In this document: positions 13,497 to 23,889 of the stretch, piece by piece
Position numbering within the stretch: the first letter of the stretch is position 1
Layout of the letters: every line of letters starts with the position of its first letter
From: Liolophura sinensis
Taxonomy: Eukaryota; Mollusca; Polyplacophora; Chitonida; Chitonidae
NCBI RefSeq assembly: GCF_032854445.1
Contig: NC_088295.1
Location: 56,155,249 to 56,219,248 of the forward strand
DNA: 64,000 bases
Direction of reading: 5' to 3'
Translations under genes and position numbers: made by a program
Notes under the pieces: model-generated
What the model saw: only the letters and a program-made list of their open reading frames with translations
What the model was told of the DNA's origin: nothing
The model's database searches: none

Positions 13497-13502
13497 TTTA
13501 TT
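13497..13502 (-). promoter_or_regulatory. Candidate polyadenylation signal, gene 1
   Basis: AATAAA on the minus strand, 40 nt past the stop codon of receptor gene 1. It is conserved at the same distance in gene 3 (41,645-41,650). Confidence 0.5.
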
Positions 13503-13541
13503 TTCTAACAGATGACAACTTTCTTACCGAACAATGTCAGC

Positions 13542-13815
13542 TCAGGACAATGACGTATAGTTGGATTCCTGACCGTTATCTGTATATGTCAGCTTATTGT
13601 AGGGGTTTTCAAAAACCTCACTGTATTCGTGGTCTTCTTCAGGTGCAGTGTTGTAGTATGTAGGCAAGAGCGTCTCGTCCTTCACATTATGATAGTTCGG
13701 GGTATCCAGGTTTGGGGCTGTGGCGATAGGAATACCGGGGTTATCCAGGTTTGGGGCCACATTGTTAGGAATACCGCGGTTTGCCACCGTATTTTCAGCA
13801 CCTCCTCTTGTATTT
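13542..13815 (-). CDS. Gene 1 exon 8: C-terminal tail with Tyr motifs
   Basis: The acceptor is a TTTACCAG and the exon enters in phase 2. It encodes 90 residues plus TGA. It opens with two near-identical 13-residue units (GIPNNVAPNLDNP and GIPIATAPNLDTP), followed by NYHNV, TYYNT, EYSEV, NPYNKL and NYTSL. YxN is the Grb2-type SH2 docking consensus (established); whether these tyrosines are phosphorylated is inference. The gene 3 copy is frameshifted just after the second 13-residue unit. Confidence 0.8.
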
Positions 13816-16800
13816 CTGGTAAACGTAAAAAATAGATTTTGCTCACCGAATACTAGTTATCATCTCTAGATTTAATTGAAAAAGAATTCAAAGCATGACT
13901 TCTTCATGGATAATCAGATAATAAGTACTTGAGTAATAATCTGTTATATTATTAGTGTCATACAGTGACTACAGGAAAGACGTTAGACGAAATGCGTCAC
14001 TCTGAACCAGTCACCACATGAGTAAAGACAAAAACTTGACTGTGATAGTTGGTATCAGCCCACATACGACCTTTACAATACGGGCACATTTTTACTTTAT
14101 GATCTGCACCTAAGTGTTCAAACTGTTTTAAATAGGAGCATACACATCCCTTGCCACAACAGTTCATTGAAACAGACGAGAAAATGAAAATGAAATGCAT
14201 GCGATTGTAATGGTAAATTTAGAGGATAAATTACGCACGTGAGAACAAACTGTGAGAGTATTGGAGTAACTGATTGAGTCACTTACGACTGATTTTGGTT
14301 GTCGTGATTGGTCAGCGAGATATTGTAGTATGAATGGGAACTCTCCTGTTGAGGAGTCATGTTTGGTTCACTTCCTGAACCAGCAATGGGGGGAACTTCA
14401 GTGGTGTTTGGCTTTTTGAATCTCCTCCTAATAAACAAACACAAATAGCCGATTTGAAAACTTCACTCAGCGATGATCAACAAGTAGAACACAATCCTCA
14501 ACAAAACCAAAAACAACAACGCCCTCTTCCCACAGAACATATGTTGCATATATAAAGAAATTTAATTATTGACTAATGATGTCACGTTTTCGAAATTAGC
14601 TCGTTCTGATTCGTGTTTGACCTTCTGTAAGGATGTTAGTTAGGTACCCCACCACGAGGTTCTGTCCGATTCCATCCTGTGAATAGGCCTGTCTACGGGA
14701 ATAAAAGTGGAATATTCCATTTTATATTGTAAGATGAAACTAAACCAGTCCTTAACGACAAGTCTTTTCGTGGATGTCCATACATTCCGTTATATTTCTC
14801 TACGTAACATGAAGACAAAGTGGTGAAAGTGGAATATGGCCTTTGAGCCAACATTTGTTGGAGTGAGCGTCTCAATGATGGCCAAAACAGGGGATATTAT
14901 TTTTATTACATTCGTTAATTCTCTTCTAAAGAAGAAGAAGGTAAATGTAGACTCATTGACAAATCTGCATATAACTGGCGTTATTACTTACATGGCAAGA
15001 GGACAGAATACAAATGAAATTACCTCACAAGGACGACAGTGATGACAATAATGGCAACAACAGTAAGGAAGGCAATAACACATCCGACAATGACCGGGAC
15101 GTTGGTTGTGGGTGAGGTTGACTCTGCTGACAAAAGGTCATGAAATTGGGGATATCGAACAGGAAAAAAGTTTTTTTGCCAATGTACTGACGAACATTCC
15201 CACTTGTGACGAAAATATGTGAACAACATATTGCTGAAGGACAAGTGGTCTTCAACGAAAGTCCGCTTGTTCTGACCAAGGCCCCACAAACATTACATGC
15301 AAATTACCAGAAATACGGCTCAAGAGCTTGGTGTATGAAGTCGGCCCTTTTTTTTATGATTTCTCCCTGTTCATCAGTCGTTGTGAAGACATTCGTTAAA
15401 GCTTTCTTTAGTTTTATTGTTACTTTAAATGAATTGATTTGTTTTAAAACCCGTCTCATTTTTCACTCGTCGTTCTTAAGTTCCAGAAAACATTCGTTCG
15501 TAATTTATGGAGATATAGGAGTAACAACCAGGCATGTAAAACGTCATGCAGATTTTGATAATAGAACACAGGGTTTATCAAATTACAGATTTGAGACAAG
15601 ATATATACATATTAACAAAATGATGCGCATAAAGTTTGAGAAGGATAGTATATAGTCGTATGTTTTCATACAGTAACTAAATATTGCATCATATCCCAAA
15701 TTACATAATGAGTTAACACTGCACCTAAACGGCGCTTTTGGTGTCAAACTATCTTAAAATTTATTAAATATACTACTTATGTAAAGCTGAAATATTTTTA
15801 ATTTGTTCAGTTTAGAGAATTATACTTTATACATTTATGCTGGGGAGGGGGGGGGGGGATGTTCTTTGAGAAAATTTACATTGGTTGGCTGATATAGCTG
15901 TGTGTAATGTTTATTTGAAACAGACATCGTTGAAATCAGATCTGTTCTATGATTGACATCTATTTAGAAGTCATTTTTGATGTTTTTATTACCTTTATTT
16001 ATTTATTCGACCGTAATACTCAAAAGGTCAGTTTCATGATTGCTGCCACTAATAAAATAATTGAGCAAATTTGTTTCCAAAACTTAGTCTAAAAGAACGT
16101 CAACACAATATAATTTGTATCAAACTGCTGTGCACGTAATATTTTAATGGGGGAACTTAATTACTGTTGGTCCAAGCTGTGCATGTAGTTTGTGGGGAAA
16201 ACAGTAAAACAAGAATAAGAATACAGTAGTCCAAGAATAAATGGTCAATGGACCTTAGAGAATTGGTATATATATACCCTATTTATCATAGCCTTTCGAG
16301 TACGTTTTACAGAGCTCTATAGGTGCAGCTGAGCAGTATGTAGGAATTATTGTATAACTACATTAGATTATCTGCCAGTGCTGAACAAACTCAGTTTAAA
16401 CATCTGTAATGTCACTTTGTTTCTTTTTCGTTCAACTATAATAAAGGTCATACAATATGCTTACCCCAAATAAACCAGGTAATGTTTACTTCTCCTCACA
16501 ACTGACAAAACCAAAATTTCAATACCAGAAGCGGAAATCTAACTTACTGGATGTCTTTATTGAAGAAGTTTCCGCTGATCCTCCTGTCGACCCTGCTGAG
16601 ATTTTTGTTGTTGTTGAAAGAGAAGGGCGAGTTCCTGACAACAATAACAGTCGATAATTTATACAAAAATGAATTTAAAGACGCAAGGAAGTTTACTAGA
16701 TTATGAGAAAAAACTTATACCATGCACCTTAAATTCTCATTCGAAACGAACTACCATTTGGCTAAGCGAAGAATGCAAAGATGCTGAGTTACAGCCTGTA

Positions 16801-19800
16801 CAGTACTACCTGATCCTAAGAATATACTCAACGCGTATCATCCGCCCATCATAAGCGCATCTTGATCAGTTTTGAGGCGAGTCTTACGCGGATGACACGG
16901 CCATGATGGGCGGCCCTTGCGCGGATGTTTTGATTGCATTTTACGCTGATCTTGATTGGCCGGTACATATAGTCTCGTTTAGACCGTTTATGGCACTTTA
17001 GACTTTGCCTACACGCTACCTATAAACATGACACGATGTGTCTTCAGTTTGCTTACCCGCTAAGGCAGGCGTGGTGACGATATTAGTGGGTGATCTTTCG
17101 TTCTCTCATTCAAACCAGTAAAAATGTGAGCTAGCCCAATGCATGACTTTGGAGCTTTGCTTTTCCGTTTCTCAACGAAATTTATTTGTGACAGTGGTAG
17201 ACATAGATATTGTTGCCTTTAAGGATATAAGGATGTGAAACAAAAGAGCGCTCTAGTTCCGGTTGTTGAAAAAATTATTAAAAGTTAAGCTAATAAAGCT
17301 GTAATTTGTATATGTTCTCGCTCTCACTACTTGTGGGGCCGTAGTGACAATAGGCCACCGACGAAGCTCGTAAGGTCGTATATCGAGTCTAACATTCGTT
17401 GAAGATCACTTGTCTTCCAATTATATATTGCGTTCATCACATTTAGGCAAGTTTGTTAGTAACTTGCCAAAGGTTAGTGGATTATGCGGGGCTCTCCTGT
17501 TTCCTCCACCCATAAAACTGACTAAAAGCAATCGTAATATTGAAAAAGTTTTGAGTATTACGTCAGGCAATAATGAAATAAATAAATGCATGAGTCTCGG
17601 TTTATTTGTTTGATTGTTGTTAAATGTCATACTCAAAAATGTTTTATTATAGGATGGTCGCCCGTTTAACTGGTGGAAGAAACCGGAGGGCCTGGGATAA
17701 ACCACCAACCTTTGGCTAGGTACTAACAAATTATCCATCATGTGCCATATACAGACAGCCATATTGCATACCATAGTGATAGGAAACAGGTGGTCCTCAA
17801 GAAATTCTTGCCACCAAAACCCAACGATTCCTTATAGCGGCAGAATCGGAAAATTCCATGTCCAAGAATGAACCTTGCTTTAGTGGCTGTTGGTAACTGT
17901 TTTATTACCAACAAGATGATCTATCATTCAACATTTTGCAATCTGAATAATACGACTACACTGCTCCTATTTTATTGGGTCTTATTAGCGTACCATTTAG
18001 TTCCTCTTTTAAATGATAGATATCTCGAGTTGTAATTTCCAAAGAGAGGCTGTTATTTGGCAAAGTGGTCTCGTATGACGTCACGGTGGGTTGGTATGTC
18101 GTTGCTGAAAAACAAAAGAAAGTTGTCACTGTACTTAAACGGGGCCTTTGGTGTAAAACTAACTTGAAAGTTATGAAAAATACTACTTACGTAACCCTGA
18201 AAATTGTACGTTTTGTTGACGAATTTTGCGTTGTCTTTGAGTAATACAAGGGTGATCTTGGGGTAAATTCGCACTGGTTGACTGACATAGCTGAGTATAA
18301 ATTACTAGAAACAGACATCGTTGTTATGAGATCTGGCTTCACTCGGATGGCATTGATGTTGTTTTCCTCACATTCATTTATTTATTCCACCGTAATACTC
18401 AAGAGGTCAGTTTCATGGGTGGGGGAAGCTGGAGTGGCTGTGCAAAACCACCGACCCTGGTCATTTGACTGATTAACACTCCTGAATGTTACCTAGATAT
18501 ATGTACATCACATTGGATGGAAAACAAGTGGTCTTCAACCAACGTTAGGTTGTGCACACGAGTGTGTTATTGTCACCAATCCCGGATGGACATTGAGAGC
18601 AGTGGAATCTACAAATTGGCTAGATTTGAACAGACTTCTGGTGTTGACTAGTGAGTGAAAAGCTCCTTAATTAACCACTTGGCCACAGCCTGTTCCCGTT
18701 TGCAGTGTAACTTGTGTAACAGACGCTACATGCGAGACGTTACATGCCAATACACTGGTTGGCGCGATCCAAATCGTTCTTAAGTGACCAGTCTTGAGTG
18801 ATTGCTGTCACGGATAAAATAATTGGGTAAATTTGTCTAGAAAACTTAAGGTAAAAGGACGGTAATACAAAACATTCTGTACAAAACTGCTGTGCACATG
18901 ATATTTTAACAGGGAACTTAATTATTTTGGGTCCACGTTGTGCATGTAGTCCGTGGGCAAGACAGTGACAACAACAACAATACTGAGTACAAGAAACAAT
19001 GGTCGATGGATTTTGTACTTTGATATTTATACCCTATCTATCATAATACTTTGTTTTGGTCTTACAGAGCCCTGTAGGTGCAGCTGAGCAGTTTGCAGGA
19101 ATTATTGCATAATTGCATTATATCGTCTACCAGTGATACAGGAAACTCATGTTTAAGAATGTTCATTGCTTCCTTTTTGTTCAACTATAAAAAAGCTATA
19201 CAACATGCTTAACCTAAATAAACCAAATAAGTTGTATTTGTTCTAATAACTGAAAGAGTGTAAATTTCGAGGGCAGAAGCGGAAATCTAACTTACTGTAT
19301 GTCTTTATTGAAGACGATTCTGCTGATCCTCTTGTTGAACCTGCTGAGATTGTTGTTGTTGCAACAGGAGGGCAAGTCCCTGAGAACAATAACAGTCAAT
19401 AATTTATACAAAAAGGAAATTACATACGCACGGAAGTTTACTAGATTATGAGAAAAAAGTAATAGATCAAATATATGAAAATCTCACTGGAAACAACTGG
19501 AAAGAAGCTAAAAGATGAATGCAACAAATGTACCGAATCTCTGTAGCCCAAAGTATTTGTTTACGACCAATATCGTAATCCAATAGTTTTATAACGTTAA
19601 AGGCATATCACTTCCAACAATAAAAGTGAACAAGCGATACAAACTTCCTCGCAATAATAACAATCAACAACTGATACAAAAAGGAAATTAAAATATAGGC
19701 GGAAATTTACTAGGTTATGAGACAAAGGAAATAAACCAAACATCTTAAATTCTCAATGCAAATAAGCTAAATGACGATTGCCACAAAGGTCACAGGTATA

Positions 19801-21409
19801 GTTTGTTCACCTCAGTGGCCCGAAGTGCTTTAGGTTACGCCCAACGTGATATTTCATAATCCAATCATGGCGAGAATCAATTGTTTTAGAACGGCGAATT
19901 ACATATGCAGATCATTCTGCTGAAATTTATTGTCAAAAGTATTTGACACCTGAGTACCACTCGTCATTAACACGGACACTTGTCGATGACACATGCAAGC
20001 GACAGATCTTACAATGCTACCAGTAATAGAAAAGCAGCTGTTTCCTTCAAACGACGGCGGAAAGCAATGGTTTGTTTTGGGGTTTGTTGTTTTCATGATA
20101 TTTGGTCATCTCTGCGTGTAATTGGCTTGTTATGTGGTACACAAATGCATTTAACACCCTGGCACTTTTATACATCAGTCTGCTTTGGTGACTTAGGAGT
20201 TCTCTAAATGTGCTACTTTTTGTAAGCACTTACATGAACTGTCACAATGATGTCCTATTACAGATAAGTTGAATTTCACTATCACGCTGTCGTTGTTGCT
20301 CCAGTTTTATTCTGCATGCTGTGCTGTTTGTATTGCAGCTTGCAGGCTTTGTATGATAATAACACAAGGGAAGCGTTAAATTTTTTTATCAACATAATTC
20401 ATAGGCTTGCTAATTACACGTACCAGAAGAAGTGCACGAATACGTAATGGATCGCATGTTGCTCTGGGTAGACCCGGGATGGGTGATATTACATGGATGC
20501 CCTATGAGTTTCCAAACAGCAGAATGAAGATCACTCTTACTTTGACCAGTGCAATTTCCCTGCAACTCCTGACGGTCATCTCTTACCCAGCTACATCGAC
20601 TTGTGTTGCGCTGACAACATCGGTCAGGCACATCCCCGGGTATAAGATACGGACAAACTTGGTCGCTTGGATCATACTGGTAGTACCTGACCTCTGTTAT
20701 ACAGATCTCTTGCAACTCGTCACACTCTAACATGTTGTGTGTCTGAGTAAATGTTGATGGTCCGTGACATGCGTCCGAAATTTTTACTGTAAAAGATATA
20801 AACATAGGGTAAATCTAGGTATGATTCTGTGACAAAGAAAAACATATACGTACAAATCATGCAAGAACAGTGTGTATAGCCTGTGTGGGTCGTGTGGAAG
20901 CACCTTAATCTATAGCTCATTAGTCAAACAGGTGCACGGCACCCGTGGAAACACCTTTACGTGTATGTGTTCCAAATCGGGTGGGTTGGGTTGGGGGCGA
21001 GGGTTATATTATGTATGAGGGAAATATTTTTTACTACGACATAAAGCACCAGTCAAAAGAAATAAGTTCCATAGCACAGACATTGAAGACAGACATACAA
21101 TCAAGGCCTAAGGCGCGGATGTGTCCCCGGTGAAACGCACAGATGTAAAATGTAAACAAAAAGGGAGACAACTTTGAACAAAATTCGTCCGTTAATATTT
21201 TTCCTCCGCGAACCTCAGGCAAATATCTACCCGTATACCCCCGGAAGGTCATCATATAACTAATGATATATACACATGTATGTATATTGTGACACGCACC
21301 GTCTAAAACACTTACTTTCACCATCTACAGAACATACTTGCAATCCAGCTGTCAGAATCGTCAGGAAGATTGACATATACATGGACGGTTGTCCTCTTCT
21401 AAGACACAT
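13542..21409 (-). CDS. Receptor gene 1: SUEL-like lectin, mucin-like stalk, TM, Tyr-motif tail
   Basis: An eight-exon model on the minus strand: 21316-21409, 20424-20786, 19296-19379, 17994-18104, 16548-16634, 15024-15126, 14287-14427 and 13542-13815. All junctions are GT-AG and the phases join (1,1,1,1,1,2,2). The sum is 1,257 nt, giving 418 aa. Residues 1-31 are the signal exon, 32-152 a divergent galactose-binding-lectin (SUEL) domain, 153-246 three Ser/Thr-rich stalk modules, about 258-279 the membrane span, and 281-418 the cytoplasmic tail. The tail has three YxN sites (Y314, Y369, Y381), an NPY at 398-400 and YxxL/V sites (Y392, Y400, Y414). It is likely a plasma-membrane type I receptor. 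Ligand and signalling are unknown. Upstream UTR exons are not resolved. Confidence 0.78.
14287..14427 (-). CDS. Gene 1 exon 7: juxtamembrane cytoplasmic segment
   Basis: The acceptor is GTTTATTAG and the donor GTAAGT; phase 2 to 2, 141 nt. It starts with a basic stop-transfer sequence (RRRFKK) directly after the membrane exon, then a Pro/Glu-rich stretch and SYYNISL, a YxN motif. The homologue in gene 3 (42,246-42,386) is the same length and intact. Confidence 0.8.
15024..15126 (-). CDS. Gene 1 exon 6: transmembrane segment
   Basis: The acceptor is TTTTGTCAG and the donor AG/GTAATT; phase 1 to 2, 103 nt. It encodes a short TSPTTN extracellular tip and then about 22 hydrophobic residues (VPVIVGCVIAFLTVVAIIV...), a clear single-pass helix. 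Homologous to gene 3 exon 43,015-43,117, and different in sequence from gene 2's membrane exon. Confidence 0.82.
15127..16547. other. Gene 1 intron 5
   Basis: Intron of about 1.4 kb. Part 15,270-15,720 matches 25,705-26,120 (downstream of gene 2's swapped tail) and 43,270-43,720. Part 15,715-16,500 is a second copy of the intron that flanks the stalk exon at 18,104 (compare 18,125 onward), evidence of internal cassette duplication. The site homologous to the Tc1 insertion in gene 3 is empty here (about 16,113). A G-run of about 12 lies at 15,848-15,859. Confidence 0.6.
16548..16634 (-). CDS. Gene 1 exon 5: Ser/Thr stalk module b
   Basis: The acceptor is TTGTTGTCAG and the donor is the strong GTAAGT; 87 nt, phase 1-1. 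It encodes a TRPSLSTTTKISAGSTGGSA-type stretch rich in Ser, Thr and Gly, as expected for an O-glycosylated stalk. Gene 3 has the same exon at 46,130-46,216. It is a diverged duplicate of stalk module a (19,296-19,379) with similar flanking intron. Too short to be found by open-frame length; the support is the splice sites, phase and conservation among paralogues. Confidence 0.68.
17580..17905 (-). repeat. SINE-like repeat in gene 1 intron
   Basis: It begins with a (minus-strand) tail of TTTATTTGTTTGATTGTTGT type, then a body that includes CCTCCGGTTTCTTCCACC, similar to the central SINE domain of other copies. The same insertion is shared by gene 2 (28,620-28,839 plus 29,820-29,910, split by a DNA transposon) and gene 3 (47,165-47,470), so it predates the gene duplications. 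Confidence 0.55.
17994..18104 (-). CDS. Gene 1 exon 4: TTYQPTVT stalk exon, one repeat unit
   Basis: The acceptor has a long pyrimidine tract (TTTCTTTTGTTTTTCAG). The donor is NG/GTACGC, weaker but conserved with gene 2. 111 nt, phase 1-1. It encodes one TTYQPTVTSYET unit, then a unique NNSLSLEITTRDI...ELN segment with N-glycosylation sequons. Gene 2's homologue is 306 nt: exactly five more 39-bp units. The donor choice is the least certain point, but it makes both exons multiples of three. Confidence 0.65.
18365..18705 (-). mobile_element. tRNA-like SINE (minus strand) in gene 1 intron
   Basis: On the minus strand it starts with GGCTGTGGCCAAGTGGTTAA (box-A-like) and then CTGTTCAAATCTAGCC (box-B-like). 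The body ends in GTATTACGGTGGAATAAATA (tail). The gene 3 copy is at 47,590-47,880, truncated on one side by the deletion that removed the stalk exon. Partial tails of the same family lie at 30,620-30,700 and 43,995-44,075. Confidence 0.7.
19296..19379 (-). CDS. Gene 1 exon 3: Ser/Thr stalk module a
   Basis: The acceptor is TTGTTCTCAG and the donor GTAAGT; 84 nt, phase 1-1. It encodes TCPPVATTTISAGSTRGSAE followed by SSSIKTY, a Ser/Thr-rich stalk piece with one Cys. It is conserved in gene 3 (48,460-48,543) and in gene 2 (31,234-31,317) at identical length. Intronic sequence 3' to it (19,400-19,760) includes a further decayed copy of the same flanking repeat. Confidence 0.68.
19380..20423. other. 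Gene 1 intron 2
   Basis: Intron of about 1.0 kb between the lectin exon and stalk module a. Nothing coding was recognised. It holds two decayed copies of the stalk-exon flanking sequence (near 19,430 and 19,680) and is nearly identical to 48,544-49,588. Confidence 0.55.
20424..20786 (-). CDS. Gene 1 exon 2: SUEL/galactose-binding-lectin-like domain
   Basis: The acceptor is TTTTACAG and the donor G/GTACGT; 363 nt, phase 1-1: a complete single-exon domain. Hallmarks are ISDACHG at the start, a Cys-rich middle with RCC, NCTGQS near two thirds, and HPCN...RSITYSCTSSG at the end. These correspond to the C-x-G, C(D/T)G..C and DPC...Y.C signposts of the sea-urchin-egg-lectin family. Two departures are visible: the usual YGR sugar-contact motif is absent (VRYYQYDP in its place), and the Cys in gene 2's QSQCDL is Ser here (QSKSDL). 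Sugar binding is therefore not assured. Confidence 0.75.
21316..21409 (-). CDS. Gene 1 exon 1: signal peptide
   Basis: 94 nt ending A/GTAAGT in phase 1. It encodes MCLRRGQPSMYMSIFLTILT then AGLQVCSVDGE: a basic start, a hydrophobic core and a plausible cleavage near TAG/LQV. Start chosen because the in-frame Met is conserved in genes 2 and 3 and all three exons are exactly 94 nt. Confidence 0.8.
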
Positions 21410-22746
21410 CTTGAAGTTTTCACATCTGTTCACCCCGATGAAAGATACAAGTCTTTGGAATCAACGTAAACGGCGAATGTATACGTATTAGCTAGTAATC
21501 AGGACGACTGGCTGAACACCTGCGTAATCAAAAAGAAACAGAAAGAGTTATACATCAAGAAGGGTTTGTCATCACCTCATTTTCGTCAGAAGTATGATCA
21601 CAGGTACCTCGTAAGACAACTGAAGAAAACTCAGCTAAATGTGCCTCCACCCTCCACCCTCTAGTATATCACGGGCGACTCTGTGTGCTTACAGAACGTG
21701 GTCCCTGTGACAAATCCCGTCCCCCTCACTGATCTGTTACTACTGCTTTTCGGGAAGCAGAGCTTAATAAAGAGTCCAGCATGTCAATGCGGCTAAATGC
21801 TAGAACACCCACGTCTTTCATGTACACAAACTCGCATATGTATGGAAGCCGGATGCGCCCAGGCTGTCTTTCCTATACACACTTTCCCCAAACCAGGAAG
21901 ATCGACATCTAAGCGACACTACGAGATTTAGCCAAGAGTCATGCAGCCCAGATAAGGAGGACAACGCGATATTCTGAAAACTTTCTATAGACATCCCAGC
22001 CACATCTAGTCCGGAATATCGTAGTCTGAATCTGGCATTGTCAACTGAATTTTGTGTCCTCTCCCAAACCCCGTTTACTCCATCATTTTTCCGCCAAATC
22101 TAACTGAGTTTCGACCAAATTTCATATAGTGGATTGGTTGTCGGCTTAATCATGACTTAAAAGTGAACGTAAAGTCAGCCGCTATATATACATAGAAAAC
22201 AAGATATAGGACAGTTATCCCAGAAAAATATGTAAAAAGTTCTACGAAGTTTTGAAAGCCAAAAAGATGAAGTTCAGCATTGGAAATATGACACTGATGG
22301 ACAATACATTCTGAGCAGCCATGTTGCAGGTGCCCTTATGGACTGTGCCAATCTCTAGCGCTAAAAGCGTCACGCGATAAATGGCTGCCACGTCAAAAAA
22401 ACCCATTAGCTCTCTATTGTCGATTTTTATGTTGGGTTGATCGTTAAACTGATGCATTTTGGACCACATATATATGAGCAGCTAAACGAGAATGTCACAA
22501 TATGTACATGTTGGGCAGGATATTACAGTAACTTGTAAAGATAATCGGGCAAGAAAACCGCCTCGGGAGAGTCACTGCTTGAGGAAAAATATTTTGACTT
22601 TGCATTATCTTTCCTACACAAAGTCATATTTATTACGAAAATATCTTCCCAAATCTGAATGAAAGAGTCTGCTACGAATCAGAAGGTCCTGCTATGTTCA
22701 GTAAATTCCCCTAAAATCGGTATAGCCAGCTAGGTCGAATACTTAC

Positions 22747-22835
22747 ACCCGTGTAGGACGAGGACGAGCAGGACGGCTAAAACACGACGCTTGTGTCCAC
22801 GAACATCGCTCTGACCGAGCAACAGAACATTTCTG
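22747..22835 (-). other. Conserved leader-like segment with splice donor, upstream of gene 1
   Basis: Minus strand: a frame reading HKRRVLAVLLVLVLHG ends in phase 1 at a strong GTAAGTATT donor. It looks like a secretory leader but has no in-frame ATG; the local ATG is one base out of frame. Present in the same form at 37,343-37,431 and 51,911-51,999. It could be an old first exon, a 5' UTR exon, or an exon fed by an unseen upstream exon. Confidence 0.35.
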
Positions 22836-22891
22836 GAATTCTTCTTTATCAACTAATTGAGCTTTAGTGACTGACTTTATGTTCACCTAAG

Positions 22892-22925
22892 AAGGGTATG
22901 TTCTCTGTGCGAAATAAATACCCTT
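22892..22925. promoter_or_regulatory. Inverted repeat upstream of gene 1
   Basis: AAGGGTAT and ATACCCTT, arms of 8 bp 18 bp apart, with AATAAAT between. The perfect form recurs at 37,489-37,522 upstream of gene 2. Gene 3's copy (52,057-52,090) has one arm mutated. It is near the leader-like segment and might be promoter-proximal. The role is unknown. Confidence 0.3.
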
Positions 22926-23101
22926 TTTATGTGTTAGTTTGTTTCTTTTGTTGTTAATAACGTCATGCACACTGAAGAATTTTCCTTTTATATGAAGGCG
23001 GTCAATTTTATGCAATGAGGAAACTACAGTGTCCGGTGTAAACCACCGACCTTTGGCAAGTTACTGACGTACTATCCAATATGTTACCCACAGATGTGCT
23101 C

Positions 23102-23301
23102 NNNNNNNNNNNNNNNNNNNNNNNNNNNNNNNNNNNNNNNNNNNNNNNNNNNNNNNNNNNNNNNNNNNNNNNNNNNNNNNNNNNNNNNNNNNNNNNNNNN
23201 NNNNNNNNNNNNNNNNNNNNNNNNNNNNNNNNNNNNNNNNNNNNNNNNNNNNNNNNNNNNNNNNNNNNNNNNNNNNNNNNNNNNNNNNNNNNNNNNNNNN
23301 N
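23102..23301. other. Assembly gap (200 N)
   Basis: A run of exactly 200 N, probably a fixed-size scaffold gap. It falls inside the duplicated block (the last bases before it match 52,261-52,276), so the break is likely repeat-induced and the true missing length is unknown. Confidence 0.95.
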
Positions 23302-23889
23302 TATTTACGCTATACTGATACGTCCGCGTTGAGGTTAATGGGTGGAGGAAATCGGAGTGCTCGACGTAAGGTTGGAAAAGTAGCTGTTTCAGCAGCTCAA
23401 AGCCGGTGTCTAGGTCAGTTTACAAAATCGTTTTAATTTGCATAAAACTTGCACAATAACTTGATGATATGAGATAAACCATATCAACACGGTTTGTTCA
23501 CATTGTTGTTTGCCAACATAACCAGGCTATCTTGGTTTTTTTAGATTTTTTATTTTAACAAATGTAAGTAAAATGGTGCAAAATAGCCCAGCAGAAAAAC
23601 ATCAGGTGGGAAGAGAACTTTAAAGAGTATTTTGTTCAATGTGTCGAAAAAATTTATTACTATTTGCATTTTTTAAAAATTTAATTAAATGAAAAATTTT
23701 AGAAAATTTTTAAATGTAGATTTTAAAATGTCCATAATTATTGTCTCCTTGATTATTCCAATTATCGACTGATAATTTCAAAATGTTTAAACATTTCCCT
23801 AATAGTATACAAAAGCTGCAGGCAAAATTATTTTGGATTCTGCTCGGCATAATTGAAAGTAATTTCGTGAATGATATGCACTTCTTTAA
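23302..23889. other. AT-rich spacer, nothing recognised
   Basis: It starts with a SINE-like scrap (GGTGGAGGAAATCGGAGTGC) and continues as AT-rich sequence with long homopolymers. No coding or RNA signal was seen. Confidence 0.4.

Larger units (their letters stand above)
11833..23101. repeat. Segmental duplication B1 (partner 39,858-52,276)
   Basis: Long, collinear, same-orientation match that carries a complete receptor gene in each copy. It begins at CTGAGCGCGTGTACACTAAA in both copies and continues until the assembly gap here. The stretch 19,200-22,900 against 48,360-52,070 is almost free of differences by eye, while 13,500-15,700 against 41,700-43,700 has many more. B2 carries a Tc1 insertion (44,157-45,698) that B1 lacks. 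B1 keeps about 380 bp around the stalk exon at 17,994-18,104 that B2 has lost. Confidence 0.9.

Noticed and set aside
20407-20730. 107-codon plus-strand frame (and copy at 49,572-49,895)
   Set aside because: Antisense of the lectin exon.
23081-23332. Open frames across the N run
   Set aside because: Artefacts of translating ambiguous bases.
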